Positions 9,495-18,338 are shown, numbered from the stretch's first letter. The stretch is 64,000 bases of DNA from Neoaquamicrobium microcysteis (GCF_008180155.1 NZ_VSZS01000052.1:1-64000), one strand, 5' to 3'. Translations and numbers: made by a program. The notes: generated from the sequence alone by a model not told the origin.

Positions 9495-10490
9495 TCACTG
9501 ACCAGCAACTGCGGCCATAGCCGCTCGTGCCTGCTCGACTACATCCGCGCCGATCTTCTCGCTGTATTCCTCCACCACCGGTGCGACGCGGTCGATCATC
9601 GCGGCGAGGGCTTCGGGCGTGGGTTGGGTAATCTGGAAGCCCTTCGCCACGAGTTCCTGCTCCAGATCCTCCGCCGACTTGCGAGAAATTTCCCGCTGGA
9701 AGGTTGCAGACTCCTCAGCCGCTTCCATGACGAGCGCCTTGTCCTGATCCGAGAGGCTTCCAAACCACTTCTGGCTGGCAAGGAGGACAAACGGTGTATA
9801 GACATGACCCGTCTTGGCCAGATGGCTTTGCACCTCATAGAACCTTGCGGTGTAAATCAAAGCGTACGGGGTCTCTTGGGCATCGACGGCGCCATTTTCC
9901 AGTGCGCTGTACAGCTCAGGCCAGGGCAGCGGCGTCGGATTGGTTCCGAGAGCTGTCCATGTTGCAATGAACAACGGGTTGGGAATGACCCGGATATTGA
10001 TCCCTGCCATATCCTCGACCGTGTTGATGGGACGGATTTTGTTGGTCATGTGGCGGAAGCCGTTGTCCCACCACGCCAGTCCTACCATACCGGTCTTTTC
10101 GTTCAGCTGCGAAAACAGCTTCGCACCCACTTCGCCGTCCATCACGGCATCGACCGCCGCGAAGTCCTTGTAGAAAAACGGCAGGTCGTAGATCATGAAT
10201 TCGGGAACTACGCCGACCAGGTTGGGCGTCGGCCCGACCATGATATCGATGAAGCCGGCCTGAACCGAAGCCTGCATTTCCGGCTCACTGCCGAGCACCC
10301 CGTTGCCGAAGGTTTCGATGGTGATGCGACCGCCGGTCTTTTCTTCAACGAGCTCCGCGAAGTAGCGCGAAGCCTGCCCCACCGGGTGATCTTCCGTGGG
10401 TACGTAACCCAGGCGGGCACTCTGGGCCATGGCCGGAGCGGCAGCCAAAAGGCCTCCGACAATTGCCGCAGTGACAAGTAACAGTTTCAT
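9495..10490 (-). CDS. TRAP transporter periplasmic substrate-binding protein (DctP family)
   Basis: This 331-residue protein has a clear signal peptide (MKLLLVTAAIVGGLLAAAPA, then MAQ) and the DctP fold. It carries the signatures FAELVEEKTGGRITIETFGN near the N-terminus and GINIRVIPNP with ENGAVDAQETP in the second half. It captures an organic acid in the periplasm and delivers it to the DctQM permease. The start at 10490 has an AGGAG site. The permease genes lie separately at 14162-15981. The substrate cannot be read from sequence, but nearby dehydrogenases suggest a hydroxy- or keto-acid. Confidence 0.9.
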   Translation of the reverse strand: MKLLLVTAAIVGGLLAAAPAMAQSARLGYVPTEDHPVGQASRYFAELVEEKTGGRITIETFGNGVLGSEPEMQASVQAGFIDIMVGPTPNLVGVVPEFMIYDLPFFYKDFAAVDAVMDGEVGAKLFSQLNEKTGMVGLAWWDNGFRHMTNKIRPINTVEDMAGINIRVIPNPLFIATWTALGTNPTPLPWPELYSALENGAVDAQETPYALIYTARFYEVQSHLAKTGHVYTPFVLLASQKWFGSLSDQDKALVMEAAEESATFQREISRKSAEDLEQELVAKGFQITQPTPEALAAMIDRVAPVVEEYSEKIGADVVEQARAAMAAVAGQ

Positions 10491-10773
10491 TGAATTCTCC
10501 TCCCAAGGATGGTTCACGGAACCAGGATGTGCGGATTGTCCTCAAACGCGAACAAGTCCGGTATTCGGTGTATTGCGCCTCCAAAACTTTGAGTTGGCAG
10601 TAATTGACCACGATATGGGCATACTGTCCAATATATATGATGGTCAGACTACTCGCCGATTGTCAACGCACCTTCGATGCGCTCCAGCGCACGGCGACGC
10701 AGGGGCGGGCATCGGGCAAATGTCCTACCGCCGCACCGGCTGAGCGCGCGCGGCCATCCCTGTCGACCGGGCG
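10491..10773. other. Intergenic region upstream of the TRAP binding-protein gene
   Basis: This 283-base stretch between two minus-strand genes holds the promoter side of the TRAP binding-protein gene. An imperfect TGGGC-N5-GTCCA repeat lies at 10616-10630 and resembles the IclR-type sites elsewhere in the cluster. I see no gene here. Confidence 0.45.
10616..10630. promoter_or_regulatory. Candidate IclR-regulator operator, site 1
   Basis: The sequence TGGGCATACTGTCCA is an imperfect TGGAC-N5-GTCCA palindrome in the upstream region of the DctP gene, about 126 bases before its start. It resembles the perfect palindrome in front of the local IclR gene (16624-16638). Function is inferred from recurrence in the cluster. 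Confidence 0.4.
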
Positions 10774-11718
10774 CTAGGGCACGGGGGTAATCGCGGCTCC
10801 GCTTTGGAACCAAGCTATCAAGTTTCGCGCGAGGAGATCGGCCATCGCGGTGCGCGTCGCGACCGATGCGGATGCGATGTGCGGAAGGATCGTAAGATTC
10901 TCGAGCGCCAGCATGTCTCGCGAGACCACGGGTTCATTCGCGATGACGTCGAGACCGGCCGCCGCAATCGTCCCTGTGCGCAGGGCGCCGATCAATGCCT
11001 GTTCATCCACCACGGTTCCGCGGCCGACATTGATGAATACGCCTTCCGGGCCAAGAGCAGAAAGCACTTCGGCATTCACAGTCTTTGCAGTTGAATCGTG
11101 CCCGGGGACGATGGCGATGAGTACGTTGACGGCATGCGCAAGTTCGAGCAGCGAGGAAAAATAGTCGTAGGCTACCCCGTCAGCCGGGCGCCGGCTGTGG
11201 TAGGCGACCGGAATCCCGAATGCTTCGATTCGGCGGGCGACGCAACGTCCGATCCGGCCCATTCCGTAGATGCCAACCCTACGGTTTCGGAGCGTGAGCC
11301 GGCTGAGCGGGTACTCCGACGTCGTCCAGCGGCCTTCGCGGACAAACGCGTGCGCCTTTGGTATCTCTCGCACGACGCTGAGGAGGAGCCCCAATGTCAG
11401 ATCGGCGACCTCCTCGTTCAACACGTCAGGAGTATTGGTTACGATGATGTTCTTGCTACGTGCATGGATAGCGTCCACGCCATCGTAACCGACGCCATAG
11501 CTGGCAATGATCTCCAGGTTGGGAAGGGCGTCGATGAACCGACTGTCGATTCTGGTACGGCAGGCCACCCCACGAATTGAATCCCTTATTTCTTGGGATA
11601 GACGGGAGTGAATGTCGCAGTCAGGGGTCTCGACAAGGTTGAACTGAGCGCCCAGCATGTGCCGTGCATGGTCGTGCATCCAGCCCGGTACCAGCACGGT
11701 GACAGCGGGATTTGACAA
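10774..11718 (-). CDS. D-2-hydroxyacid dehydrogenase (NAD(P)-dependent)
   Basis: This 314-residue enzyme reversibly reduces 2-keto acids to D-2-hydroxy acids. The nucleotide-binding motif GMGRIG is at residues 152-157, and the catalytic triad is visible as Arg233 (NVGRGT), Glu262 (NEP) and His280 (PHIASAS). The pattern fits the glyoxylate/hydroxypyruvate reductase branch. A TTG start at 11718 is chosen because GGAGGAAA lies just upstream; the longer frame to 11805 adds a non-homologous extension. It is divergent from the alcohol dehydrogenase gene and shares a control region with it. Confidence 0.88.
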   Translation of the reverse strand: MSNPAVTVLVPGWMHDHARHMLGAQFNLVETPDCDIHSRLSQEIRDSIRGVACRTRIDSRFIDALPNLEIIASYGVGYDGVDAIHARSKNIIVTNTPDVLNEEVADLTLGLLLSVVREIPKAHAFVREGRWTTSEYPLSRLTLRNRRVGIYGMGRIGRCVARRIEAFGIPVAYHSRRPADGVAYDYFSSLLELAHAVNVLIAIVPGHDSTAKTVNAEVLSALGPEGVFINVGRGTVVDEQALIGALRTGTIAAAGLDVIANEPVVSRDMLALENLTILPHIASASVATRTAMADLLARNLIAWFQSGAAITPVP

Positions 11719-11799
11719 CGGCTTTCCTCCGCTCGGTCTGTCACAGAAGCTGCGAAGCTCCGCGAGCGGAGCAGTGCAACACCATCGCTGCCGACAATT

Positions 11800-11814
11800 G
11801 TCCATAATATAGGC
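11800..11814. promoter_or_regulatory. Candidate IclR-regulator operator, site 2
   Basis: The sequence GTCCATAATATAGGC matches the perfect palindrome at 11929-11943 at 12 of 15 positions. It lies 82 bases upstream of the TTG start of the D-2-hydroxyacid dehydrogenase. Confidence 0.4.
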
Positions 11815-11928
11815 ATTGTGCCCACAGTTATGCTAAGGCCATAATGCCGGTTGTCAATTGCCGTCGGACATGGCTGCGACACGTCACTCTTGACATTTGC
11901 AGAGGACCGATTAATTCTTGGGCAAGAT

Positions 11929-11943
11929 GTCCACAATATGGAC
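11929..11943. promoter_or_regulatory. Candidate IclR-regulator operator, site 3
   Basis: The sequence GTCCACAATATGGAC has perfect five-base arms around a five-base centre. It lies about 100 bases upstream of the alcohol dehydrogenase start and inside the divergent control region. The same half-sites occur upstream of the local IclR gene. Confidence 0.5.
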
Positions 11944-12045
11944 CAAGTGGCCAGGACGTGACGTTCGGCGCGGCTCTCCGAACCGCGTCGGCCTACCAGC
12001 GGGAGCGGCGGTGCATTTGGGGGTGGGCACATCGAGGAGAGCGGC

Positions 12046-13173
12046 GTGCATACTATAACTTACCTTACGAGTGTCAGTTTCGGCCTTGGGGCCTCCAATT
12101 CCCTCGCAGAAATACTGCGTGAAATTGGCGTGTCTCGCCCTCTCGTTATCAGCGATCACGGCATCAGATCCGCTGGCCTTCTTGATCGCCCGGGATTTGC
12201 GTTCCTGAAGTCGGTGCCGATCTTCCTGGATGTTCCTACCAACCCGACGGAAAGCGCGGTTGCCGCTGGTCTTGAACTGTACAGGCAAGGCGGTTGCGAT
12301 GGCGTCGTGGCGATCGGCGGTGGCTCGCCGATCGACCTTGCCAAGGGTGTTGCGCTGCTCGCCACGCACGATGGCGAACTTGAGCGTTACGCAGCAATCC
12401 TGGGGGGCTTGGCACGCATCACCAGCGCGGTGGCGCCGCTGGTAGCGGTTCCGACAACCGCGGGCACGGGATCCGAGGTCGGGCGCGCGGCGCTGATTAC
12501 GCTGGATGATGGGCGGAAGTTGGGGTTCATAAGCCCCCATCTGATCCCGCGCAGGGCGATCTGTGACCCGGAGTTGACGATGGGTCTCCCTCCGGCATTG
12601 ACGGCTTCGACAGGACTCGACGCGCTGTCCCATTGCATCGAGACGTACCTGTCTCCCCGCTACAATCCGCCTGCCGAGGCAATTGCCGTCGACGGCTTCA
12701 AACGCATCTGGAAGGCTTTGCCCGTCGCCTACGAGGATGGCTCGAACGCGCAGGCGCGGACCGAACTCATGATGGGTGCTCTTGAAGGGGGCATGACGTT
12801 CCAGAAAGGTCTTGGAGCCGTCCATGCGCTCAGCCACGCCCTGGGCGGTATGAAAGAGGCGCAGCTTCATCATGGGACGCTCAACGCCATCCTCCTGCCG
12901 ACAGTCGTCCGGTGGAACGTGACGGTCGAAGCCGTGGCCGAAAAGGTCCGTTACCTCGAGAGCATGGCAGGACTTGAAGAGACAACGCTCGCAGACGCGC
13001 TGGACGAGTTGAACCGCAGTCTGGGCATCACGCCGCGATTGTCCGAATTGGGTGTGCCACGGCATGTTATCGATTGGGTGTGTGAGCGGGCCCTCGCAGA
13101 TCACAGCCATCCCACCAATCCACGCCCGTTGACCAAGGAAGACTACGCCTCAATCCTTGAGTCCGTCTTCTAG
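12046..13173 (+). CDS. Iron-containing alcohol dehydrogenase
   Basis: This 375-residue group III (iron-dependent) alcohol dehydrogenase has the cofactor motif GGGSPIDLAK (residues 91-100), VPTTAGTGSE (135-144), and likely metal ligands Asp192, His196, His260 and His276. The family interconverts alcohols and aldehydes or ketones with NAD(P). The start is GTG with a GAGGAGA site upstream. The SDR gene follows after 39 bases in the same orientation. The substrate is unknown. Confidence 0.9.
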   Translation: MHTITYLTSVSFGLGASNSLAEILREIGVSRPLVISDHGIRSAGLLDRPGFAFLKSVPIFLDVPTNPTESAVAAGLELYRQGGCDGVVAIGGGSPIDLAKGVALLATHDGELERYAAILGGLARITSAVAPLVAVPTTAGTGSEVGRAALITLDDGRKLGFISPHLIPRRAICDPELTMGLPPALTASTGLDALSHCIETYLSPRYNPPAEAIAVDGFKRIWKALPVAYEDGSNAQARTELMMGALEGGMTFQKGLGAVHALSHALGGMKEAQLHHGTLNAILLPTVVRWNVTVEAVAEKVRYLESMAGLEETTLADALDELNRSLGITPRLSELGVPRHVIDWVCERALADHSHPTNPRPLTKEDYASILESVF

Positions 13174-13212
13174 GCAGGGGACGCCCTCAGAGAGTAAGCG
13201 GGAGACAAGTCG

Positions 13213-13959
13213 TTGAGACCGATTGTAATGGTGACGGGCGCAAGCCACGGCATCGGCGCCGCGACGGCTAGGCTGTTCGCTGCCGAAGGCTACGATGTCT
13301 GCATCAACTACCTCTCGGACAGCGACGCTGCGTCGCGAGTCGTCAACGACTGCGCGGCCGCAGGCGCCCGCGCCATTGCGGTGCAGGGAGATGTGGGCAA
13401 GAGCGAGGACATCCAGGCTCTGTTCAGCGCCTGCGACGACGAACTTGGGCGGGTGACCTGTCTTGTCAACAATGCAGGGATCATCGGGAAAGCTGGCAGG
13501 ATCGAGGAGTTGCAGCCTGCTGTGCTGGAAGCCACATTCAGGATCAACGTCTTCGGCGTTATCTATTGTATCCAGGAGGCCGCGAAACGCATGTCCACCC
13601 GTAGGGGTGGTCAGGGCGGGACGATCGTAAACATGTCGTCGCTGGCCGCTTTCCTCGGCAGCCCCAACGAGTATGTCCACTATGCCGCAAGCAAGGGGGC
13701 GGTGGAATCCATCACCTTCGGTGCAGGCAAGGAGTTGGCCCCAGAGGGTATCCGCGTGAACGCCATACGCGTCGGTACCACCAATACGCGGATACACACG
13801 CAAGGCGGAAACCCCGAGCGGCCGGCAAGGATTGCGGCGGCAACCCCTATGGGGCGGATTGCAGAGCCTGAAGACATAGCGCGCGCGGCCCTGATGCTTG
13901 CGTCTCCTGGCTCCGGGTTCATGACTGGCACGCTGATCACAGTGGCCGGAGGGCTTTGA
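13213..13959 (+). CDS. SDR family NAD(P)-dependent oxidoreductase
   Basis: This 248-residue short-chain dehydrogenase has the cofactor motif TGASHGIG (residues 8-15), NNAG (86-89), the catalytic Tyr157-x3-Lys161 (YAASK) with a preceding Ser, and a C-terminal GTLITVAGGL typical of 3-oxoacyl-ACP-reductase-like SDRs. The start is TTG with a GGGAGA site. It is probably co-transcribed with the upstream iron alcohol dehydrogenase and takes part in the same degradative pathway. The substrate is not predictable. Confidence 0.88.
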   Translation: MRPIVMVTGASHGIGAATARLFAAEGYDVCINYLSDSDAASRVVNDCAAAGARAIAVQGDVGKSEDIQALFSACDDELGRVTCLVNNAGIIGKAGRIEELQPAVLEATFRINVFGVIYCIQEAAKRMSTRRGGQGGTIVNMSSLAAFLGSPNEYVHYAASKGAVESITFGAGKELAPEGIRVNAIRVGTTNTRIHTQGGNPERPARIAAATPMGRIAEPEDIARAALMLASPGSGFMTGTLITVAGGL

Positions 13960-14161
13960 TATCTCGCGGCAGAATATTCCGAACAGGCTTGGCGGGTTAA
14001 CCTTGCCGCCTGCTGCGGCTTGTTGCGTCCCTCATTCGCAAGACTGACCTGCTTTCAATCAAGCGGCGGTCGCGGTTTTAGATCTTAGTGCCCAGACCAC
14101 AACGCGGTTTGGTTGGCGTCGCCGCACGGAGATCACCGCCCAGATAGAACCGGTTTGAGCG

Positions 14162-15439
14162 TCAATGGAACCACGACGCCGGTACGGTTACCAGTGCCGG
14201 GAACAGAACCAGCAGCACAATGAGCGTCAGCTGGGCCAAAAGGAAGGGCCAAACCCCCTTCAGAGCCGACCCCATCGAAACTCGGCTGATCCCGCACACC
14301 GTATTGAGGACGGTTCCTACGGGGGGCGTGATCATGCCGATGGCGGCGGTCATGATGAACATCACTCCGAAATAGACCGGGTCGATGCCGGCCGCGACGA
14401 CGAGCGGCATGAGGATCGGCACCAGGATTGTAATCGAGGGTGCGAAATCCAGCACCATGCCGATGATGAAGATCGCCAGCACGATCATGCCCATCAGAAG
14501 GATCGGCATGTTGATGAATGGAGAGAGAAGACTGATGAGCTGGCCGGGCAGATTGGTAATCGTCATCATGAATGCGGTGACCATGGAGGCTGCCACCAGC
14601 AGCATGATGACTGCTGTCATGCGACCGGCGTCGAGCAGCGCCTGGTAGAGCAACCGCGGCGTCAGCTCCCGATAGACGACCAGACCCACGAACAGGGCAT
14701 AGGCGGCGGCAACGACGCCGGCCTCGGTGGGCGTAAACAGGCCGAAGCGTAGTCCTGCCAGGATGATCACCGGCAGCATCAACGCCCAACCGGCCGTCAT
14801 GATGGCTTTGGGTATGTCCCTACGCGGCAGTTTTGGCTGGACCGCTGCCGTTTCCTTCTTGGCGACGAACCACCAAGCCACAACGAGGCTTAGCGCCATC
14901 ATGATGCCCGGCACGATTCCGGCCATGAAAAGGCCGACGATCGAGATGTTTGCGGTGACGCCCAGTATGATGAACCCAACAGAGGGTGGGATCACGGGAG
15001 CAATGATGCCTGTCGATGCGATCAGGCCCGTGGCTCGATCCATGTTGTAGCCCGCATTCCGCAGAAGCGGGATCAACATAACCGCCAGCGTCGCCGTATC
15101 CGCGATTGCCGATCCAGAAAGGCTTGCCATCACGAGGCCAGTGCCGATGACGACGTACCCGAGGCCCCCACGCAGGTGGCCGACGAGCGCCAGGGCCATC
15201 GTCACGATGCGGCGGGAGAGCCCACCTGCATTCATGAGTTCACCGGCAATGAGAAAGAACGGGATCGCCATCAGCGGATAGCTGTCCGCCCCGTTGACCA
15301 GACGTTGTGCCAGGATCTGGGCATCCAGATTGCCTATCAACAGCATTAGCGCGACTGCCGACAGCATCAGAGCGAAACTGATGGGGATCCCGATGCCAAT
15401 CGCGCCAAGGAGGGAGCCGAGGAACACCAAGCCGCTCAC
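14162..15439 (-). CDS. dctM: TRAP transporter large permease (DctM)
   Basis: This 425-residue DctM subunit has about 12 membrane segments and forms the sodium-coupled translocation channel with DctQ. Typical blocks are PFFLIAGELMNAGGLSRRIV, GSAIADTATLAVMLIP, PPSVGFIILG and ITPPVGTVLN. A GTG start at 15439 is chosen because it follows AGGAGAG and overlaps the DctQ stop by four bases (GTGA). The longer frame upstream is read-through into dctQ. Confidence 0.93.
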   Translation of the reverse strand: MSGLVFLGSLLGAIGIGIPISFALMLSAVALMLLIGNLDAQILAQRLVNGADSYPLMAIPFFLIAGELMNAGGLSRRIVTMALALVGHLRGGLGYVVIGTGLVMASLSGSAIADTATLAVMLIPLLRNAGYNMDRATGLIASTGIIAPVIPPSVGFIILGVTANISIVGLFMAGIVPGIMMALSLVVAWWFVAKKETAAVQPKLPRRDIPKAIMTAGWALMLPVIILAGLRFGLFTPTEAGVVAAAYALFVGLVVYRELTPRLLYQALLDAGRMTAVIMLLVAASMVTAFMMTITNLPGQLISLLSPFINMPILLMGMIVLAIFIIGMVLDFAPSITILVPILMPLVVAAGIDPVYFGVMFIMTAAIGMITPPVGTVLNTVCGISRVSMGSALKGVWPFLLAQLTLIVLLVLFPALVTVPASWFH

Positions 15440-15981
15440 TGAATTCTCTCCTGACTGGACGCGGGGCTCACGGTCAATGGAGGCTGATCGGACTTTGCTC
15501 CCGCCCACGTTCTGGGTAGGGTGCCCCGTAGCGAGCGCCACAGCTCAAGCAGAAGAATAAGAGCCATCATGATGGCAGCTACGAGCCCGGCAGCGTAGGT
15601 AAGGCCGACGGGGAGTCCCGTCAGTGGCGTGATATTGCCCCATTCGATGCGGGTGAGTGCCCAGCTACCCCGGCCCAGCAACCAGCAGCACCATAACATC
15701 AGGCTGTATGAAACAAGAAAGCACGCGAAGCGCGCCTTTTGAGGCAGCCGCGCAACCAACGCGTCGACGCTGAGATGCGCCCCCTTGGCCAAGCCAACCA
15801 CGGCTCCCAGGAATATGACCCAGACGAGGATCACACGGGAGACTTCTACGGCAAACGGGATGCCGGAGCTGAAACCGTAGCGCAGCACGACATTTGTAAA
15901 GATCAAGAGACTGATGACGGCCATGCCGACTACGACGAGGATGTCAAAGACCTTGAAAAGCCACCGCAACGGTTCGGGCAT
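15436..15981 (-). CDS. dctQ: TRAP transporter small permease (DctQ)
   Basis: This 181-residue protein has four hydrophobic segments and the DctQ signature (NVVLRYGFSSGIPFAVEVSR with a following VWVIFLGAVVGL and GAHLSVDAL). It pairs with the large permease encoded immediately downstream with a four-base overlap. A GGGAGC site precedes the ATG. The binding protein is encoded at 9495-10490, about 3.7 kb beyond the end of dctM. Confidence 0.92.
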   Translation of the reverse strand: MPEPLRWLFKVFDILVVVGMAVISLLIFTNVVLRYGFSSGIPFAVEVSRVILVWVIFLGAVVGLAKGAHLSVDALVARLPQKARFACFLVSYSLMLWCCWLLGRGSWALTRIEWGNITPLTGLPVGLTYAAGLVAAIMMALILLLELWRSLRGTLPRTWAGAKSDQPPLTVSPASSQERIQ

Positions 15982-16190
15982 ATTTGCTCCCAGAATGTTG
16001 TGCGCTAGCGCGACGCCCTCGCCGTCGCTTGCTGAGGCTGCGGGGAAGGCGAGCTAGCAGGCCGGTCGCGCAAGAAACGCCTGTCGCGTGATGAAGTGCC
16101 GTGCTGCTCATCCGGTCGAAGGGCGCGCAGAGGCAAAGGCAATGTTCCCTTCAGCCACCAAGAGTGGGCGTTTCAAGCCCCGCTTCAATG

Positions 16191-16481
16191 TCAGACGCCT
16201 TCCACGATGGTCAGATGCGCTTTGGCGTACTTGACGCGTGTCTCGACGGCCTTCTGATATTCTGGGGAGTTGTAGCAGGCGAGAGCCGTTTCGTAGTCTT
16301 TGAACTCGATCACAGCCACGCGGTTCGCGTCCGGCCCTTCCATGACCTGGTGTCTTCCGGCGCGTACGACAAAAGTGGCGCCGTACTTGTCGAAAGCGGC
16401 TTTGTTCAACGCAATATATTCTTTGTAGCCTTCATGGTCTGCAATATCGACCATTGCAACCAGGTAACCTTTTTTTGCCAT
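16191..16481 (-). CDS. DUF1330 family protein
   Basis: This 96-residue protein is a ferredoxin-like dimeric alpha/beta barrel of the DUF1330 type, with KGYLVAMVDIADHEGYKEYI at the N-terminus and RVAVIEFKDYETALACYNSP followed by EYQKAVETR. The precise role is unknown. Family members often sit beside catabolic dehydrogenases as here. A GGAGGAG site precedes the ATG. It lies 209 bases upstream of dctQ in the same orientation and may share its promoter. Confidence 0.85.
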   Translation of the reverse strand: MAKKGYLVAMVDIADHEGYKEYIALNKAAFDKYGATFVVRAGRHQVMEGPDANRVAVIEFKDYETALACYNSPEYQKAVETRVKYAKAHLTIVEGV

Positions 16482-16623
16482 GCTTCTCCTCCCACTGGCA
16501 ATTCCACACCCGCTCGTCGAACGTCGGACCGCCCGCTCCGTTCAATTTCGGTGCGAGCGCGCTTGCCGTTGATCCTCCCTGATCATACGACTAAAACCGA
16601 ACTCCGGAACGCTGACTACAATA

Positions 16624-16638
16624 TGGACAGTTTGTCCA
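16624..16638. promoter_or_regulatory. Candidate IclR-regulator operator, site 4
   Basis: The sequence TGGACAGTTTGTCCA is a palindrome with perfect five-base arms in the divergent region between the DUF1330 gene and the IclR gene, 53 bases before the regulator start. It is the best candidate for an autoregulatory site. Confidence 0.5.
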
Positions 16639-16690
16639 CAAACGTGTAGTGCCGCCGTGTCCGGTTGTCAAGCTTGCGAGGAGTTGTGCC

Positions 16691-17500
16691 ATGAGCCTGA
16701 GGAACCCACAGGACGAAGCAGATGTGAGGGCTGCCAATCCCGTGCAGGGAGCGGCTTCGTTCTCGAAGTTCATGACAGTGCTCCAGATCATCGCGGATTC
16801 CCCCGGGACGCTGGACATTGCCCAACTGACAAAGCGTGCGCGTTTCCCGCGAGGCACGGTGTATCGGCTCGTGTCGGCGCTCATTGCCGAGGGACTCATC
16901 ACGCAGTCCGGGGAGAGCGCAACATTTCGCCTCGGGCCGCGCCTTCTCCAACTCGCCGCCAAGACCTGGGAGGATTCCGACCTGCGCACGATCGCTAGGG
17001 GCTTCCTGGTATCGCTCCGCGACGCAACGGATGAGGCCGTGCACCTTGCGGTGCCCAGCAACAATCTGATGGTCTACATAGACAAATTGGTTGGCTCCAG
17101 CACGGTTCAGATGAAGACGAGCATTGGCGGCCAGGTTGAGCTTCACTCGACATCCGTCGGCAAGGCGTGGCTGTCTGGCCTGCCGGACGAGCGGTTGCTG
17201 GAAGTCATCAAGGGGCTTGAGTTAAGGCGCCACACCGCCAAGACGCTAACGACGCCCGAGGCGCTGCTCGACGAGCTGAAGAGGACGCGCGAGCAGGAGT
17301 TTGCATTTGATGACGAGGAGAACGAGCCGGATATTCGTTGTCTCGGCAGCCCGATCTTCAATCGTCTGCGCGAACCGGTTGGAGCGATAAGCGTCAGTAT
17401 GCCGGTATACCGCCACGACGCGCGACGCCATGAACTTTGCGCCCGGCTGGTACGTCAAACGGCAAAACAGATCACTGCAGAGTTATCGAGGATTCTGTAG
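16691..17500 (+). CDS. IclR family transcriptional regulator
   Basis: This 269-residue regulator has an N-terminal winged helix-turn-helix (about residues 25-85, including TLDIAQLTKRARFPRGTVYR) and a C-terminal effector domain with ELHSTSVGKAWLSGLP and GAISVSMPV. IclR proteins usually control nearby catabolic operons in response to an aromatic or organic-acid ligand. The start at 16691 has an AGGAG site; an upstream in-frame ATG at 16649 is less likely. It is divergent from the DUF1330/TRAP genes, with a TGGAC-N5-GTCCA palindrome between. Confidence 0.9.
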   Translation: MSLRNPQDEADVRAANPVQGAASFSKFMTVLQIIADSPGTLDIAQLTKRARFPRGTVYRLVSALIAEGLITQSGESATFRLGPRLLQLAAKTWEDSDLRTIARGFLVSLRDATDEAVHLAVPSNNLMVYIDKLVGSSTVQMKTSIGGQVELHSTSVGKAWLSGLPDERLLEVIKGLELRRHTAKTLTTPEALLDELKRTREQEFAFDDEENEPDIRCLGSPIFNRLREPVGAISVSMPVYRHDARRHELCARLVRQTAKQITAELSRIL

Positions 17501-17847
17501 CGTCTTCGTTCGGCAAGGACGTCGAAAGACCGTCGCGCTCTTGCCCGATGATCGCGGGGCGCGCGCTGCAGACTGGCATACTTGAAGTCAGATGCTGACG
17601 GCAGCCTACCGTTGGTGGAAACCGAAACCGGACTGTCCGCCGCCCCAAAATCCGACGCGACTCGATTTCCGCTCGGTTGGTAGTGCGGCTGTCTACGGAC
17701 CTCGGCATTGAGGTGGAGAACGGACTGGCAGGTCTTGAGCGGCTATGCGGAGAAAGCTGCCAATTGCCAATGATGTCCAACCGCGACACACGCATGTCTT
17801 TCGGTTGATACCTGCGACGCTCCAACCAATGAGCCTAAGGCATCAGG
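17501..17847. other. Intergenic region, nothing recognised
   Basis: About 347 bases between the IclR gene and a degraded gene fragment. No convincing frame, RNA or repeat was seen. Confidence 0.4.
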
Positions 17848-18093
17848 TTAAAACACCTTGCCGCGTGCGGTGACCGGCCAAAGCGTCTCGACCTTGCCGT
17901 CGCGAATGCCGACATACCAGTCGTAGAGATTGCAGGTCGGGTCACAGTGACCGGGGATCAATTGCAGACGCTGATTAATCGCAAGACGGCCCTGTGGGTC
18001 GTCGAGCTGGCAGTGCTCGTCAGAGGATAAGCGTTTGCCAGTGAACAGAGCAGTAGCGGCAGTCATGTCGGTGCAGCCAAACAGGCCAACCAT
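17848..18093 (-). pseudogene. D-threonine aldolase / D-serine deaminase-like fragment
   Basis: The fragment ends with QRLQLIPGHCDPTCNLYDWY, then VGIRDGKVETLWPVTARGKV. This is the C-terminal domain of metal-dependent, PLP-dependent D-threonine aldolase/alanine racemase-like enzymes. The His and Cys of GHCDPT are the metal ligands. The PLP-binding barrel that should precede it is missing, so only the last 60-80 residues survive. It is a remnant; nearby D-amino-acid genes (21-32 kb) make its family noteworthy. Confidence 0.65.
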
Positions 18094-18227
18094 CTGGCAG
18101 AGGGCGGTACCGTGCTTGGGGAATTCCGTGGTGGCGAGTTTCTCTTCGCGGAGGGAGGACCCGGGCCAAGTGATGCGTCCGAAGGTTTCGGAGAGGCCGG
18201 CTCGATATGATACACGATCTTATATCT

Positions 18228-18250
18228 GAATAGGATAACGATCACTATTC
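18228..18250. repeat. Inverted repeat upstream of hipB
   Basis: Perfect six-base arms GAATAG and CTATTC flank an 11-base centre about 90 bases before the hipB start, in AT-rich DNA. A second pair, GATACAT (18290-18296) and ATGTATC (18332-18338), ends directly at the hipB ATG. HipB-type antitoxins repress their own promoters through such repeats, so these are candidate operators. Confidence 0.35.
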
Positions 18251-18338
18251 TAAATCGCAAGCGATTGACGTCCGCGGGCTCAAGAGGTAGATACATAATA
18301 CTGATCCAAATCGCTCATCTGATCCAGGATGATGTATC

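Larger units (their letters stand above)
11719..12045. other. Divergent control region of the two dehydrogenases
   Basis: This 327-base intergenic stretch separates the divergent D-2-hydroxyacid dehydrogenase and iron alcohol dehydrogenase genes. It contains two GTCCA/TGGAC-type repeats (11800-11814 and 11929-11943). No gene was seen. Confidence 0.55.

Noticed and set aside
9357-10481. Long plus-strand frame of 374 codons
   Set aside because: It is the antisense shadow of the TRAP binding-protein gene, which has a signal peptide, family motifs and a ribosome binding site on the minus strand.
11911-13110. Minus-strand frame of 399 codons opposite the iron alcohol dehydrogenase
   Set aside because: The plus strand carries the metal ligands and cofactor motifs of the dehydrogenase. 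The antisense translation has no family similarity.
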